DNA of 41,605 nucleotides from Oerskovia douganii (GTDB taxonomy: Bacteria > Actinomycetota > Actinomycetes > Actinomycetales > Cellulomonadaceae), in contig NZ_JACSPN010000023.1 in the NCBI RefSeq assembly GCF_015142735.1, positions 23,341-64,945 on the forward strand. Reading direction: 5' to 3'. Each line of letters begins with the position of its first letter. Positions within the stretch are counted from its first letter, which is position 1. A model generated the notes under the pieces. That model searched no databases, was not told the DNA's origin, and saw only the letters and a program-made list of their open reading frames with translations. A program made the position numbers and the translations under genes. Shown here in pieces: positions 16,769-23,127 of the stretch.

Positions 16769-16855
16769 CCATCGGTCGTGGCGGTAGCACCCTCGCCCGT
16801 CACCGGGGGGTTGCTGCGGCGTCATCGTGCCAAGTCACTCAGCCGCTCTGGATGG
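16769..16855 (-). promoter_or_regulatory. SAM-I-type (S-box) riboswitch controlling rhodanese-metZ
   Basis: On the minus strand P1 is CCATC (16855-16851) with GATGG (16773-16769). The core reads CAGAGCGGCTGAGTGAC, TTGGCACGATGAC, GCCGCAGCAACC and, after a P3 hairpin, GGTGCTA. These are the S-box landmarks: kink-turn, GATGA, GCAACC and GGTGCTA. The P4 side is very short, so it may belong to the SAM-I/IV variant class. The GG at the end of P1 is also the start of the GGAGGA ribosome site of the downstream gene. SAM binding, by stabilising P1, would therefore hide the site. No terminator lies in the leader, so control is probably translational. Confidence 0.88.
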
Positions 16856-16919
16856 TTGCGTCGGATCGTACGTCACCGTGACCACGGAATGGAATGGACG
16901 TCTCGCAGGGTGGGCAGGC

Positions 16920-16925
16920 TAGGTT
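16920..16925 (+). promoter_or_regulatory. -10 box upstream of the phosphotransferase gene
   Basis: TAGGTT at 16920-16925 lies 7 bases before the ATG at 16933, and no ribosome site is present, which fits a leaderless start. If translation begins instead at the later TTG, the same box would give a transcript with a structured leader holding the 16953-17020 repeat. Confidence 0.45.
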
Positions 16926-16932
16926 GCGGTAC

Positions 16933-17910
16933 ATGTCGCACTCAGCAGGCCGCGAGGTAGAGGACTCCCGTCGAGGTAGAGGGCCAGAGGCCTCTATCTC
17001 GACGCCAGGCCTCTATCTCGCGGAGCACGAGCAGGCCTTGACCGGCGGGAACTCCACCAACGTCGTCCGGCGCGGCGACACCGTTCGCCGGACCGCCGGG
17101 CCCTGGACCCCGACCGTCCAGGCCCTGCTGGCCCACCTGCGCGCGCAGGGCGTCACCGAGGTCCCCGAGCCCCTGGGGCTCGACGAGCGCGGCCGGGAGG
17201 TGCTCTCCTTCGTGCCCGGCGAGGCCGCGCACTACCCGCTCCCCGACCGGCTCTGGGACGAGTCCTTGCTGCGCGGCGCGGGCGCGCTCCTACGGCGCGT
17301 GCACGACGCGAGCGTCGGGTTCCTCGTCGACGCAGGTGTCACCCGAACGGCCACCGCAGCCGCCAGACGCCACGCCGACGGGACCGTCGAGGCGCTCGAC
17401 GGTCCCGCGGGCGACACCCGGCCCGAGTATGTCGTGCCGGTGCCCGTGCCCGATCCGGGAGGTCGCGTGTGGCAGTCCCCGGCGCACGAGCCGGTCGAGG
17501 TCGTGTGCCACAACGACGTCGCCCCGTACAACCTGGTCTTCCGCGCCGGGACCCTGGTGGGCCTCATCGACTTCGACACCGCGAGCCCCGGCCCCCGGAT
17601 CCGGGACCTGGCGTACCTGGGATACCGGCTGGCGCCCTTCGTGGCGGACGCCGCGGGCGAGGACGGGAGCGGCGTCGTCGGGCGCCTGGATCCTCTTGCG
17701 CGGCTCGACGTGCTGGTCGAGGCCTACGGGCTGCCCTTCTCGCGGCGCGAGGTCCTGACCGCGATGGTCGTCCGCCTCGAGGAGATCGCGGACTTCACCG
17801 ACGGCCGCGCGGAGGAGACGGGCCGGTCCGACTTCCTCGACCACGCGGCCATGTACCGCGCCGACGCGCGCCGCGTCGCGGCCCTGGCAGAGGACGCTCC
17901 GCCCGCCTGA
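16933..17910 (+). CDS. aminoglycoside-phosphotransferase-fold kinase
   Basis: A 325-aa APH-family protein. The N-lobe starts LTGGNSTNVVRRGDTVRR (glycine-rich and lysine-side strands), VLSFVPGEAAHYP is the hinge region, the catalytic loop is CHNDVAPYNLVF (H193, N194, D195) and the metal site IDFDTASPG is at 212-220. Between 130 and 186 there is an unusual insertion of about 45 residues, rich in Pro, Val and Arg. The natural substrate is unknown; many chromosomal members do not give drug resistance. The start is uncertain: ATG 16933 is leaderless behind TAGGTT, but a TTG at 17038 would begin exactly at the family N-terminus and leave the nested repeat 16953-17020 untranslated. Confidence 0.8.
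   Translation: MSHSAGREVEDSRRGRGPEASISTPGLYLAEHEQALTGGNSTNVVRRGDTVRRTAGPWTPTVQALLAHLRAQGVTEVPEPLGLDERGREVLSFVPGEAAHYPLPDRLWDESLLRGAGALLRRVHDASVGFLVDAGVTRTATAAARRHADGTVEALDGPAGDTRPEYVVPVPVPDPGGRVWQSPAHEPVEVVCHNDVAPYNLVFRAGTLVGLIDFDTASPGPRIRDLAYLGYRLAPFVADAAGEDGSGVVGRLDPLARLDVLVEAYGLPFSRREVLTAMVVRLEEIADFTDGRAEETGRSDFLDHAAMYRADARRVAALAEDAPPA
16953..17020. repeat. symmetric double inverted repeat
   Basis: The unit CGAGGTAGAGG occurs at 16953-16963 and 16972-16982, and its near-complement CCTCTATCTCG at 16991-17001 and 17010-17020. All three spacers are 8 bases. The four 11-base units can form either one long hairpin or two nested ones. Each pairing contains one G.U. It lies in the 5' part of the phosphotransferase gene or in its leader, depending on the true start. 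Confidence 0.85.
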
Positions 17911-17952
17911 CAGGCTCCCGCTGCCCACCATCCGAGACGCCTTGCCCACCGG

Positions 17953-17982
17953 TTGACACGCTCCGTGGGCCTCGCCCATCCT
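17953..17982 (+). promoter_or_regulatory. candidate promoter before the SAM-IV riboswitch
   Basis: TTGACA at 17953-17958 and CATCCT at 17977-17982 are 18 bases apart. This predicts transcription starting close to 17989-17991, exactly where the SAM-IV aptamer begins. Confidence 0.5.
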
Positions 17983-17990
17983 GGACACCA

Positions 17991-18068
17991 GGTCATGAGT
18001 GCCAGCGCAAAACCCCGGTTTGCTGGCCGGCAACCCTCCTCCGCGGCGGGGTGCCCCGGGTGACGACC
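17991..18068 (+). promoter_or_regulatory. SAM-IV riboswitch
   Basis: The aptamer has the complete SAM-IV pattern: P1 opening GGTCATGAGTGCCAGCG, a P2 loop with CCCCGG, GCTGGCCGGCAACCC, a P3 closing into GGGGTGCCCCGGGTGA and the final GACC that closes P1. Behind it an 8-bp stem (18070-18077 with 18102-18109) precedes the ribosome site GGAGG of the next gene and may be part of the expression platform. The class is mainly actinobacterial and turns genes off when S-adenosylmethionine is plentiful. Confidence 0.92.
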
Positions 18069-18145
18069 GGGCCCCTCTCTACAAGGAAGGGGGCAAGCGC
18101 GGAGGGGCCGCAGGGCGAACTCCGACGACCACCGGAGGACGTGCC

Positions 18146-19546
18146 ATGAGCGCACACGCAGTCATCGAAGCCCCTACCTCGTGTGCCGTGCTGCCCGTCG
18201 TGGGCAGCGACACCCTGGTCCCGCTCGTCGACGGGCGCAGCGTCCCGTACGCGAACCTCGACGTCGCGGCGTCGGCCCCTGCGCTGCAGGTCGTGGCCGA
18301 CCGCGTCAACGAGGTCCTGCCGCTCTACGCGAGCGTGCACCGCGGCGCGGGCTACCTGTCCCAGGTGTCGACGGCTCTCTACGAGGCCGCGCGCCAGACC
18401 ATCGGTGCGTTCGTCGGCGCCCGCGAGGACGACGTCACGATCGTCACGCGCAACACCACCGACTCGCTCAACCTGCTCGCGGGCTGCGTCCCGGCGCAGG
18501 CCGACGGGACGCCCGGCCGGGTGCTCGTCCTGGACGTCGAGCACCACGCGAACCTCCTGCCCTGGCAGCGCACGGGAGGCGCCACGGTCCTGGTCGGCGG
18601 CGCGACGGTCGCCGAGACCCTGTCCGGGCTGCGCGCCGAGCTCTCGCGCTTCCCGTACGCGCTCGTCGCGATCACGGGGGCCTCGAACGTCACGGGCGAG
18701 TCGCTCCCTCTCGCCGAGGTCGTCGCCGCGGCGCACGACGCCGGGGCGCGCGTCCTGCTCGACGGTGCCCAGCTCGTCCCGCACCGCGGCGTCTCGCTCG
18801 CGGCGAGCGACGTGGACTACGTCGCGTTCTCGGGCCACAAGACCTACGCGCCGTTCGGCGCGGGCGCGCTCGTGGGGCGTCGTGACTGGCTCGACGCCGG
18901 CACGCCCTACCTCGCCGGGGGCGGCGCGGTGCGCAACGTGACGCTCGACGGCACCACGTGGCAGAGCGCCCCCGCGCGGCACGAGGCCGGGTCGCCCAAC
19001 GTGATCGGCGCGGTCGCGCTCGCCTCGGCGTGCGACGCGCTCGCAGCGCTTGAGCCCGGTCTGCTGGTCGCGCACGAGACCGAGCTCCGCGCCCGCCTGG
19101 TCGAGGGGCTCGAGGAGATCGACGGCGTGCGCGTCGTCCGCGCCTGGGCCGACGCCGTGGACCCCGTGGGCGTCGTGACGTTCTCGGTCGACGGCCACGA
19201 CGCGGGCCTCGTCGCGTCCTACCTGTCGGCCGAGCACGGGATCGGCGTGCGCGACGGCCGGTTCTGCGCGCACCCGCTCCTGGCCCGCCTGGGTCTCCCG
19301 GCGGGGGCCGTTCGCGCGTCGATCGGCGTGGGGACCACGGGGGAGGAGATCGAGCGTCTCCTCTCGGCGCTGCGCGCCTGGGCGAGCGAGGGGTCGAAGG
19401 CCCGGTACGAGGTCGTGGACGGCTGCTGGGTCGTGAGCGACGACCCGCGTCCGCTGCTCCAGGTCGCGGGGCTCTCCGGGCTCATCGCGACGGCTGCGGC
19501 AGGCGACATCACGGCGGCCGTGGGCTGCGGTCCCGCCCCCGCCTGA
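18146..19546 (+). CDS. class V aminotransferase (cysteine-desulfurase-like), SAM-IV regulated
   Basis: A PLP enzyme of 466 aa. Family blocks are LDVAASAPALQVVADRVNE, VHRGAGYLSQVSTALYE, VTRNTTDSLN, EHHANLLPW (H133, H134), DGAQLVPHRG (D206) and the PLP lysine K232 in FSGHKTYAPFG. A cysteine in GVRDGRFCAHPLL occupies the place of the persulfide cysteine of SufS-type enzymes. It ends with an extra domain of about 65 residues (EGSKARYEVVDGCW onward). The ATG at 18146 has GGAGG at 18134-18138. A SAM-IV riboswitch immediately upstream ties it to sulfur amino acid supply, probably sulfur mobilisation from cysteine or a related compound. It should not be equated with the housekeeping IscS/SufS without further evidence. 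Confidence 0.88.
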   Translation: MSAHAVIEAPTSCAVLPVVGSDTLVPLVDGRSVPYANLDVAASAPALQVVADRVNEVLPLYASVHRGAGYLSQVSTALYEAARQTIGAFVGAREDDVTIVTRNTTDSLNLLAGCVPAQADGTPGRVLVLDVEHHANLLPWQRTGGATVLVGGATVAETLSGLRAELSRFPYALVAITGASNVTGESLPLAEVVAAAHDAGARVLLDGAQLVPHRGVSLAASDVDYVAFSGHKTYAPFGAGALVGRRDWLDAGTPYLAGGGAVRNVTLDGTTWQSAPARHEAGSPNVIGAVALASACDALAALEPGLLVAHETELRARLVEGLEEIDGVRVVRAWADAVDPVGVVTFSVDGHDAGLVASYLSAEHGIGVRDGRFCAHPLLARLGLPAGAVRASIGVGTTGEEIERLLSALRAWASEGSKARYEVVDGCWVVSDDPRPLLQVAGLSGLIATAAAGDITAAVGCGPAPA

Positions 19547-19670
19547 CACCCCCTCTGACCTGCGGGGACGCTGCGAGCGTCGCGGTGTTCACCGGGTCGT
19601 CACCCCACCGTCCACGAAGGACCGCTCCGTGGTCTTGGCGGCGACGCCTGCGTGTGTTCTGATATGCGCT

Positions 19671-20405
19671 GTGCAGCACGATGTCCACCTTGAAGGCCAC
19701 GGGTTCCGCCTCGAACCCCTGGCCGTCGCGCACGCCGGTGCGCTGGCCCAGATCGTCGATCCGACGATGTGGGCAGGCATGAGTACGACCCTCCCCGAGG
19801 GGGAGGTCGGGATGGTGAACTTCATCGAGGACACCCGGGCCACGCGCGCCCTGACGGCGTTCGCCGTCGTCGACGCGGGCTCGGGCGTCGTGGTGGGGAG
19901 CACCGCTTTCCGTGACCTGTCGCTCGACGACAGGCGCGTGGAGATCGGGCGGACCTTCTACGCCCGCTCCACGTGGGGGAGCCTCGTCAACCCGGTCTCG
20001 AAGTGGCTGCTGCTCCGACATGCGTTCGAGTCGTGGGACGTGCACCGCGTGGGCTTCCGGGTGGACGCGCGCAACGCTCGCTCGCTCGCCGCGATGCGTC
20101 GCCTCGGCGCGTACGAGGAGGGTGTCATGCGAGGTCACCGCACGGCGCCCGACGGCACGCGCGCCGACTCGGTGTGCTTCTCGATCCTCGCGCACGAGTG
20201 GGCGGGCGTCGAGCTCGGCCTGCTCGCGCGGATCACGAGCCCGCGCATCGTCCCGGTGCTCGGCCCGGTCGAGATGTCCGCCGCCGGCGAGCCCGTGACC
20301 ACGCCGCTCCTGTCGGTCGTCCCGCCGGTCGCCGGTCACGTCGCCGACGTGCCCGGCCAGCCCGTCGGACCGGTCACGGCCCTGCCGCCCGCCGTCGCCC
20401 TCTGA
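19671..20405 (+). CDS. GNAT acetyltransferase (RimJ/RimL type), copy 1
   Basis: A 244-aa acetyltransferase. Strand-helix order is HGFRLEPLAVAHAGALAQI, then RRVEIGRTFYARSTWGSLVNPVSK (acetyl-CoA side), LLLRHAFESWDVHRVGFRVDARNARSLAAMRRLGAYEEG, and SVCFSILAHEW. The last 50 residues are a Pro/Val-rich extension absent from copy 2 at 20780. The two are clearly paralogous over the rest and flank csbD. The GTG at 19671 follows an AT-rich GATATG with no ribosome site, suggesting a leaderless start. RimJ/RimL-like proteins often acetylate small molecules or N-termini; the target is unknown. Confidence 0.88.
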   Translation: MQHDVHLEGHGFRLEPLAVAHAGALAQIVDPTMWAGMSTTLPEGEVGMVNFIEDTRATRALTAFAVVDAGSGVVVGSTAFRDLSLDDRRVEIGRTFYARSTWGSLVNPVSKWLLLRHAFESWDVHRVGFRVDARNARSLAAMRRLGAYEEGVMRGHRTAPDGTRADSVCFSILAHEWAGVELGLLARITSPRIVPVLGPVEMSAAGEPVTTPLLSVVPPVAGHVADVPGQPVGPVTALPPAVAL

Positions 20406-20424
20406 ACCTCCCCCGTCCACAGCG

Positions 20425-20456
20425 ACGCCCCGGGACCCGTACGGGTCCCGGGGCGT
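20425..20456. terminator. bidirectional terminator
   Basis: A perfect 32-base palindrome with 16-base arms centred between 20440 and 20441, followed on the plus strand by TTCTT. It sits between the ends of the convergent acetyltransferase (plus) and csbD (minus) genes, so it serves both. Confidence 0.85.
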
Positions 20457-20471
20457 TCTTCGTCTGGTGGG

Positions 20472-20648
20472 TCAGTCCTTCTTGAAGGCGTCCTTGACGT
20501 CGTCACCGGCCTGCTTGACGTTGGCCTTCGCCTGGTCGGCGTGGCCCTCGGCCTCGAGCTTCTCGTTGCCCGTGAGCTTGCCGGCGCCCTCCTTGACCTT
20601 GCCCTCGACCTCTTCGGCCGCGTGCTTGATCTTGTCTCCCAGTCCCAT
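20472..20648 (-). CDS. CsbD-family stress protein
   Basis: A 58-aa hydrophilic, helical protein starting MGLGDKIKHAAEEVEGKVKE and continuing GAGKLTGNEKLEAEGHADQA then VKQAGDDVKDAFKKD, which is the entire CsbD-like pattern (G-D-K-K repeats, GxLTxxxxLxxEGxxxQ). Such proteins are induced by general stress in many bacteria; the biochemical role is unknown. The ATG at 20648 follows GGGAGG on the minus strand. It lies between the two acetyltransferase paralogues and is terminated by the palindrome at 20425. Confidence 0.9.
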   Translation of the reverse strand: MGLGDKIKHAAEEVEGKVKEGAGKLTGNEKLEAEGHADQAKANVKQAGDDVKDAFKKD

Positions 20649-20779
20649 GGAGGTCCTCCCGTGGTGATCGTCGGATGGTGGTTGGTTCGCATCGACCGTA
20701 GGCAGGTCGGGAGAGGACTCGCATCTCGGGGGACGGGCGGTTCACAGGATCCTCACGTCCGGTCCGGCAGGATGACCGC

Positions 20780-21400
20780 ATGGAGAACGCCACGGTCCTG
20801 GAAGGGTTCGGGCTGCGCCTCGAGCCGCTCGGCGAGCAGCACGCGCAGGCGCTGGGGGCGTTCGTCGACGACGCCCTGTGGGCGGGCATGTCCTCGCCGA
20901 CGCCTCGCGGGACGCCGGCCATGTCCGTCTACGTGCGGGACGCGGTGGCGGCGCCGGGGCGCCTGGCGTGGGCCGTCGTCGGGCCGGCTGCTCCCGGCGA
21001 GGGGCCCGACGGCGCCACGTCCGTCCGCGGCAGCACCTCGCTCTACGAGTGGTCGCTCTCGCAGGGGAGGGTCGAGCTCGGCTCGACGTTCTACGACCGT
21101 CCCTGGTGGGGCGGCGTGACCAACCCGGCGTGCAAGTACCTGCTGCTGCGGCACGCGTTCGAGGTGCTCGACGTCGAGCGCGTCGCGCTGCGGGCCGACG
21201 CGCGCAACGCCCGCTCGATCGCGGCGATCCAGCGCCTCGGGGCCGTGCCCGAGGGGGTGCTGCGCAGCCACCGCGTCGCGCCCGACGGGTCGCGCGGCGA
21301 CACGGCCTACTTCTCGATCCTGGCGGACGAGTGGCCGGACGTGCGGGACGCCCTGCTCGACCGGCTCGCCCGCCTGGAGGGCCTCGACCGGGTCGTCTGA
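20780..21400 (+). CDS. GNAT acetyltransferase (RimJ/RimL type), copy 2
   Basis: A 206-aa paralogue of the gene at 19671. Shared blocks are GLRLEPLGEQHAQALGAFV, WAGMSS, RVELGSTFYDRPWWGGVTNP, KYLLLRHAFEVLDVERVAL, RADARNARSIAAIQRLGAVPEG and TAYFSILADEW. It lacks the C-terminal extension of copy 1. CAGGAT at 20768-20773 lies 6 bases before the ATG without a ribosome site, so a leaderless start is likely. The gene is separated from copy 1 only by csbD, which points to a local duplication. The acetyl acceptor cannot be read from sequence. Confidence 0.9.
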   Translation: MENATVLEGFGLRLEPLGEQHAQALGAFVDDALWAGMSSPTPRGTPAMSVYVRDAVAAPGRLAWAVVGPAAPGEGPDGATSVRGSTSLYEWSLSQGRVELGSTFYDRPWWGGVTNPACKYLLLRHAFEVLDVERVALRADARNARSIAAIQRLGAVPEGVLRSHRVAPDGSRGDTAYFSILADEWPDVRDALLDRLARLEGLDRVV

Positions 21401-21525
21401 CGGGCTGCGAGCCACGTTGCGGGCGACCAGGCCGAGCGTCCCTGTGGCCCCGGGCCCCGATCCTCCCTAGGTTGGAAGGATGCCTCCGGGAGCCTGCGGC
21501 GGGCGCACCGACCGCTGGAGGGCTG

Positions 21526-23019
21526 TTGACGACCGAGGACGCACGACCGGCAGACCCCGCGGTCGACCCGGACGACAGGGCCTTCTTCGGGCACCCGCGA
21601 GGTCTGTCGACCCTGTTCGGCCTCGAGGTCTGGGAGCGGTTCTCGTTCCTCGGGATGCAGGCCATCCTCGTCCTGTTCTTCACGGCGACCGTCGCGGACA
21701 ACGGGTTGGGGATGGAGGCCGGTCCTGCGGCCTCGATCGCGGCGGGCTACGGGACCATGGTCTACCTCGTCTCGGTCGGCGGCGGGTGGATCGCGGACCG
21801 GGTCCTGGGCTCGTACCGGGCCGTCCTGTGGGGCGGGATCCTCATCGCGTGCGGCCACTACACCATGGCGATCCCCGCCGAGCTCTCGACGTGGCTCGGG
21901 CTGGTGCTCATCAGCCTGGGCACGGGCCTGCTCAAGCCCAACGTGTCGACGCTCGTGGGCAAGCTCTACTCGACCACGGACGAGCGTCGGGACGCGGGGT
22001 TCGCGCTCTACTACATGGGCATCAACGTGGGTGCGTTCTTCGGGCCCCTCGTCACGGGGTGGCTCGGCGCCGACGTCGGGTGGCACTGGGGGTTCTCGGC
22101 CGCCGCGATCGGCATGACCGCGGGAGTGGTCCAGTACGTCGTGGGCCGCAGGCACGTCCCCGGGCACGGTCGCGGCCCCGAGGCGCCCCTGCCGCCTGAC
22201 GTGATGCGGCGGACCCTGTGGATCCTGGGAGGGGTCGCGGCCGGGGTGGTGATCCTCGCCGTCGGGCTCGCGCTCGCGGGGCGGCTCAGCATCGCGGGCG
22301 TCGTCGACGCGCTGACCGTGGTCGCGATGGCCGCGCCGATCGTCTACTTCACCGTCATGTTCCGCAGCCCCCGCGTGACGGGCGCCGAACGCGGCCGGCT
22401 CCGCCCCTTCCTCGTGCTGTGGTTCGCGTCGGTCGCGTTCAACTTCGTGCTGTTCCAGGCGTACAGCGTCCTGATCCTGCTGGCCGACCAGCACGTCGAA
22501 CGCACGATCTTCGGCTGGGAGGCGCCGGCGGCCTGGTTCAGCTCGTTCCTCGGCGGCGTCGAGGTGCTCGTCGCGCCCGTGGTCGCCGCCCTGTGGACCT
22601 GGCTCGGCCCCCGGCAGCCGCACGCGTCCAAGAAGATCGCGATCGGCGCGCTCCTCGGCGGGCTGTCCTACCTGATCCTCGTACCCGCCGTGACCGGGCA
22701 GAGCGGCGACTGGAAGATCGCCGTCTGGTGGCTCCTGGCCTCGCTCCTGCTGCTGGGCCTCGGCGACGTCCTGCTCCAGACGACGGGCCTGTCCGCGACC
22801 ACCAAGCTCGCCCCCGCCGCCTTCTCGAGCCAGTCCATGGCCGTGTGGTTCCTGTCGATCGCGCTCGCGAACGGCATCCAGGCGCAGACCGTCCGGTTCT
22901 ACGGCGAGATCCCCGACGGCCTCTACTTCACGCTCAACGGGGCCGTCGCGGTGCTCGTCGGGGTCGTCGTCCTGATCCTGTCGCCCTGGATGAAGCGGAC
23001 TATGGCTCCTGTCCACTGA
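21526..23019 (+). CDS. POT-family proton-coupled peptide transporter
   Basis: A 497-aa inner-membrane transporter of the PTR2/POT group importing di- and tripeptides with protons. Signatures are LFGLEVWERFSFLGMQAIL (the ExxER-like start of helix 1), GGGWIADRVLGSYRAVL, and the PTR2 motif FALYYMGINVGAFFGPLV. Later helices include FLVLWFASVAFNFVLFQAY and WWLLASLLLLGLGDVLL. The start is taken at TTG 21526, with GGAGGG at 21517-21522; upstream TAGGTT (21468-21473) is the probable -10. An ATG at 21480 is out of frame. It is followed by a peptidase-like hydrolase, a sensible pair for peptide use. Confidence 0.9.
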   Translation: MTTEDARPADPAVDPDDRAFFGHPRGLSTLFGLEVWERFSFLGMQAILVLFFTATVADNGLGMEAGPAASIAAGYGTMVYLVSVGGGWIADRVLGSYRAVLWGGILIACGHYTMAIPAELSTWLGLVLISLGTGLLKPNVSTLVGKLYSTTDERRDAGFALYYMGINVGAFFGPLVTGWLGADVGWHWGFSAAAIGMTAGVVQYVVGRRHVPGHGRGPEAPLPPDVMRRTLWILGGVAAGVVILAVGLALAGRLSIAGVVDALTVVAMAAPIVYFTVMFRSPRVTGAERGRLRPFLVLWFASVAFNFVLFQAYSVLILLADQHVERTIFGWEAPAAWFSSFLGGVEVLVAPVVAALWTWLGPRQPHASKKIAIGALLGGLSYLILVPAVTGQSGDWKIAVWWLLASLLLLGLGDVLLQTTGLSATTKLAPAAFSSQSMAVWFLSIALANGIQAQTVRFYGEIPDGLYFTLNGAVAVLVGVVVLILSPWMKRTMAPVH

Positions 23020-23127
23020 CCGGCGGGCACGCCCCGCGCGACCCGCGTGGCCCCGCGCCACCACCGCTGAACGAGCACCACCCGACCGACAGCACCACCC
23101 GCACCACCCAGCACCGGAGGAACGACC

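Noticed and set aside
17911-17990. Repeated TTGCCCACC-like words before the SAM-IV riboswitch as a binding-site array
   Set aside because: Only two loose copies exist and they do not keep a regular spacing; the promoter reading explains the stretch better.
21480-22199. ATG at 21480 just downstream of a -10 box as a gene start
   Set aside because: Its frame gives an Arg/Gly-rich shadow; the transporter frame starts at TTG 21526 with its own ribosome site.
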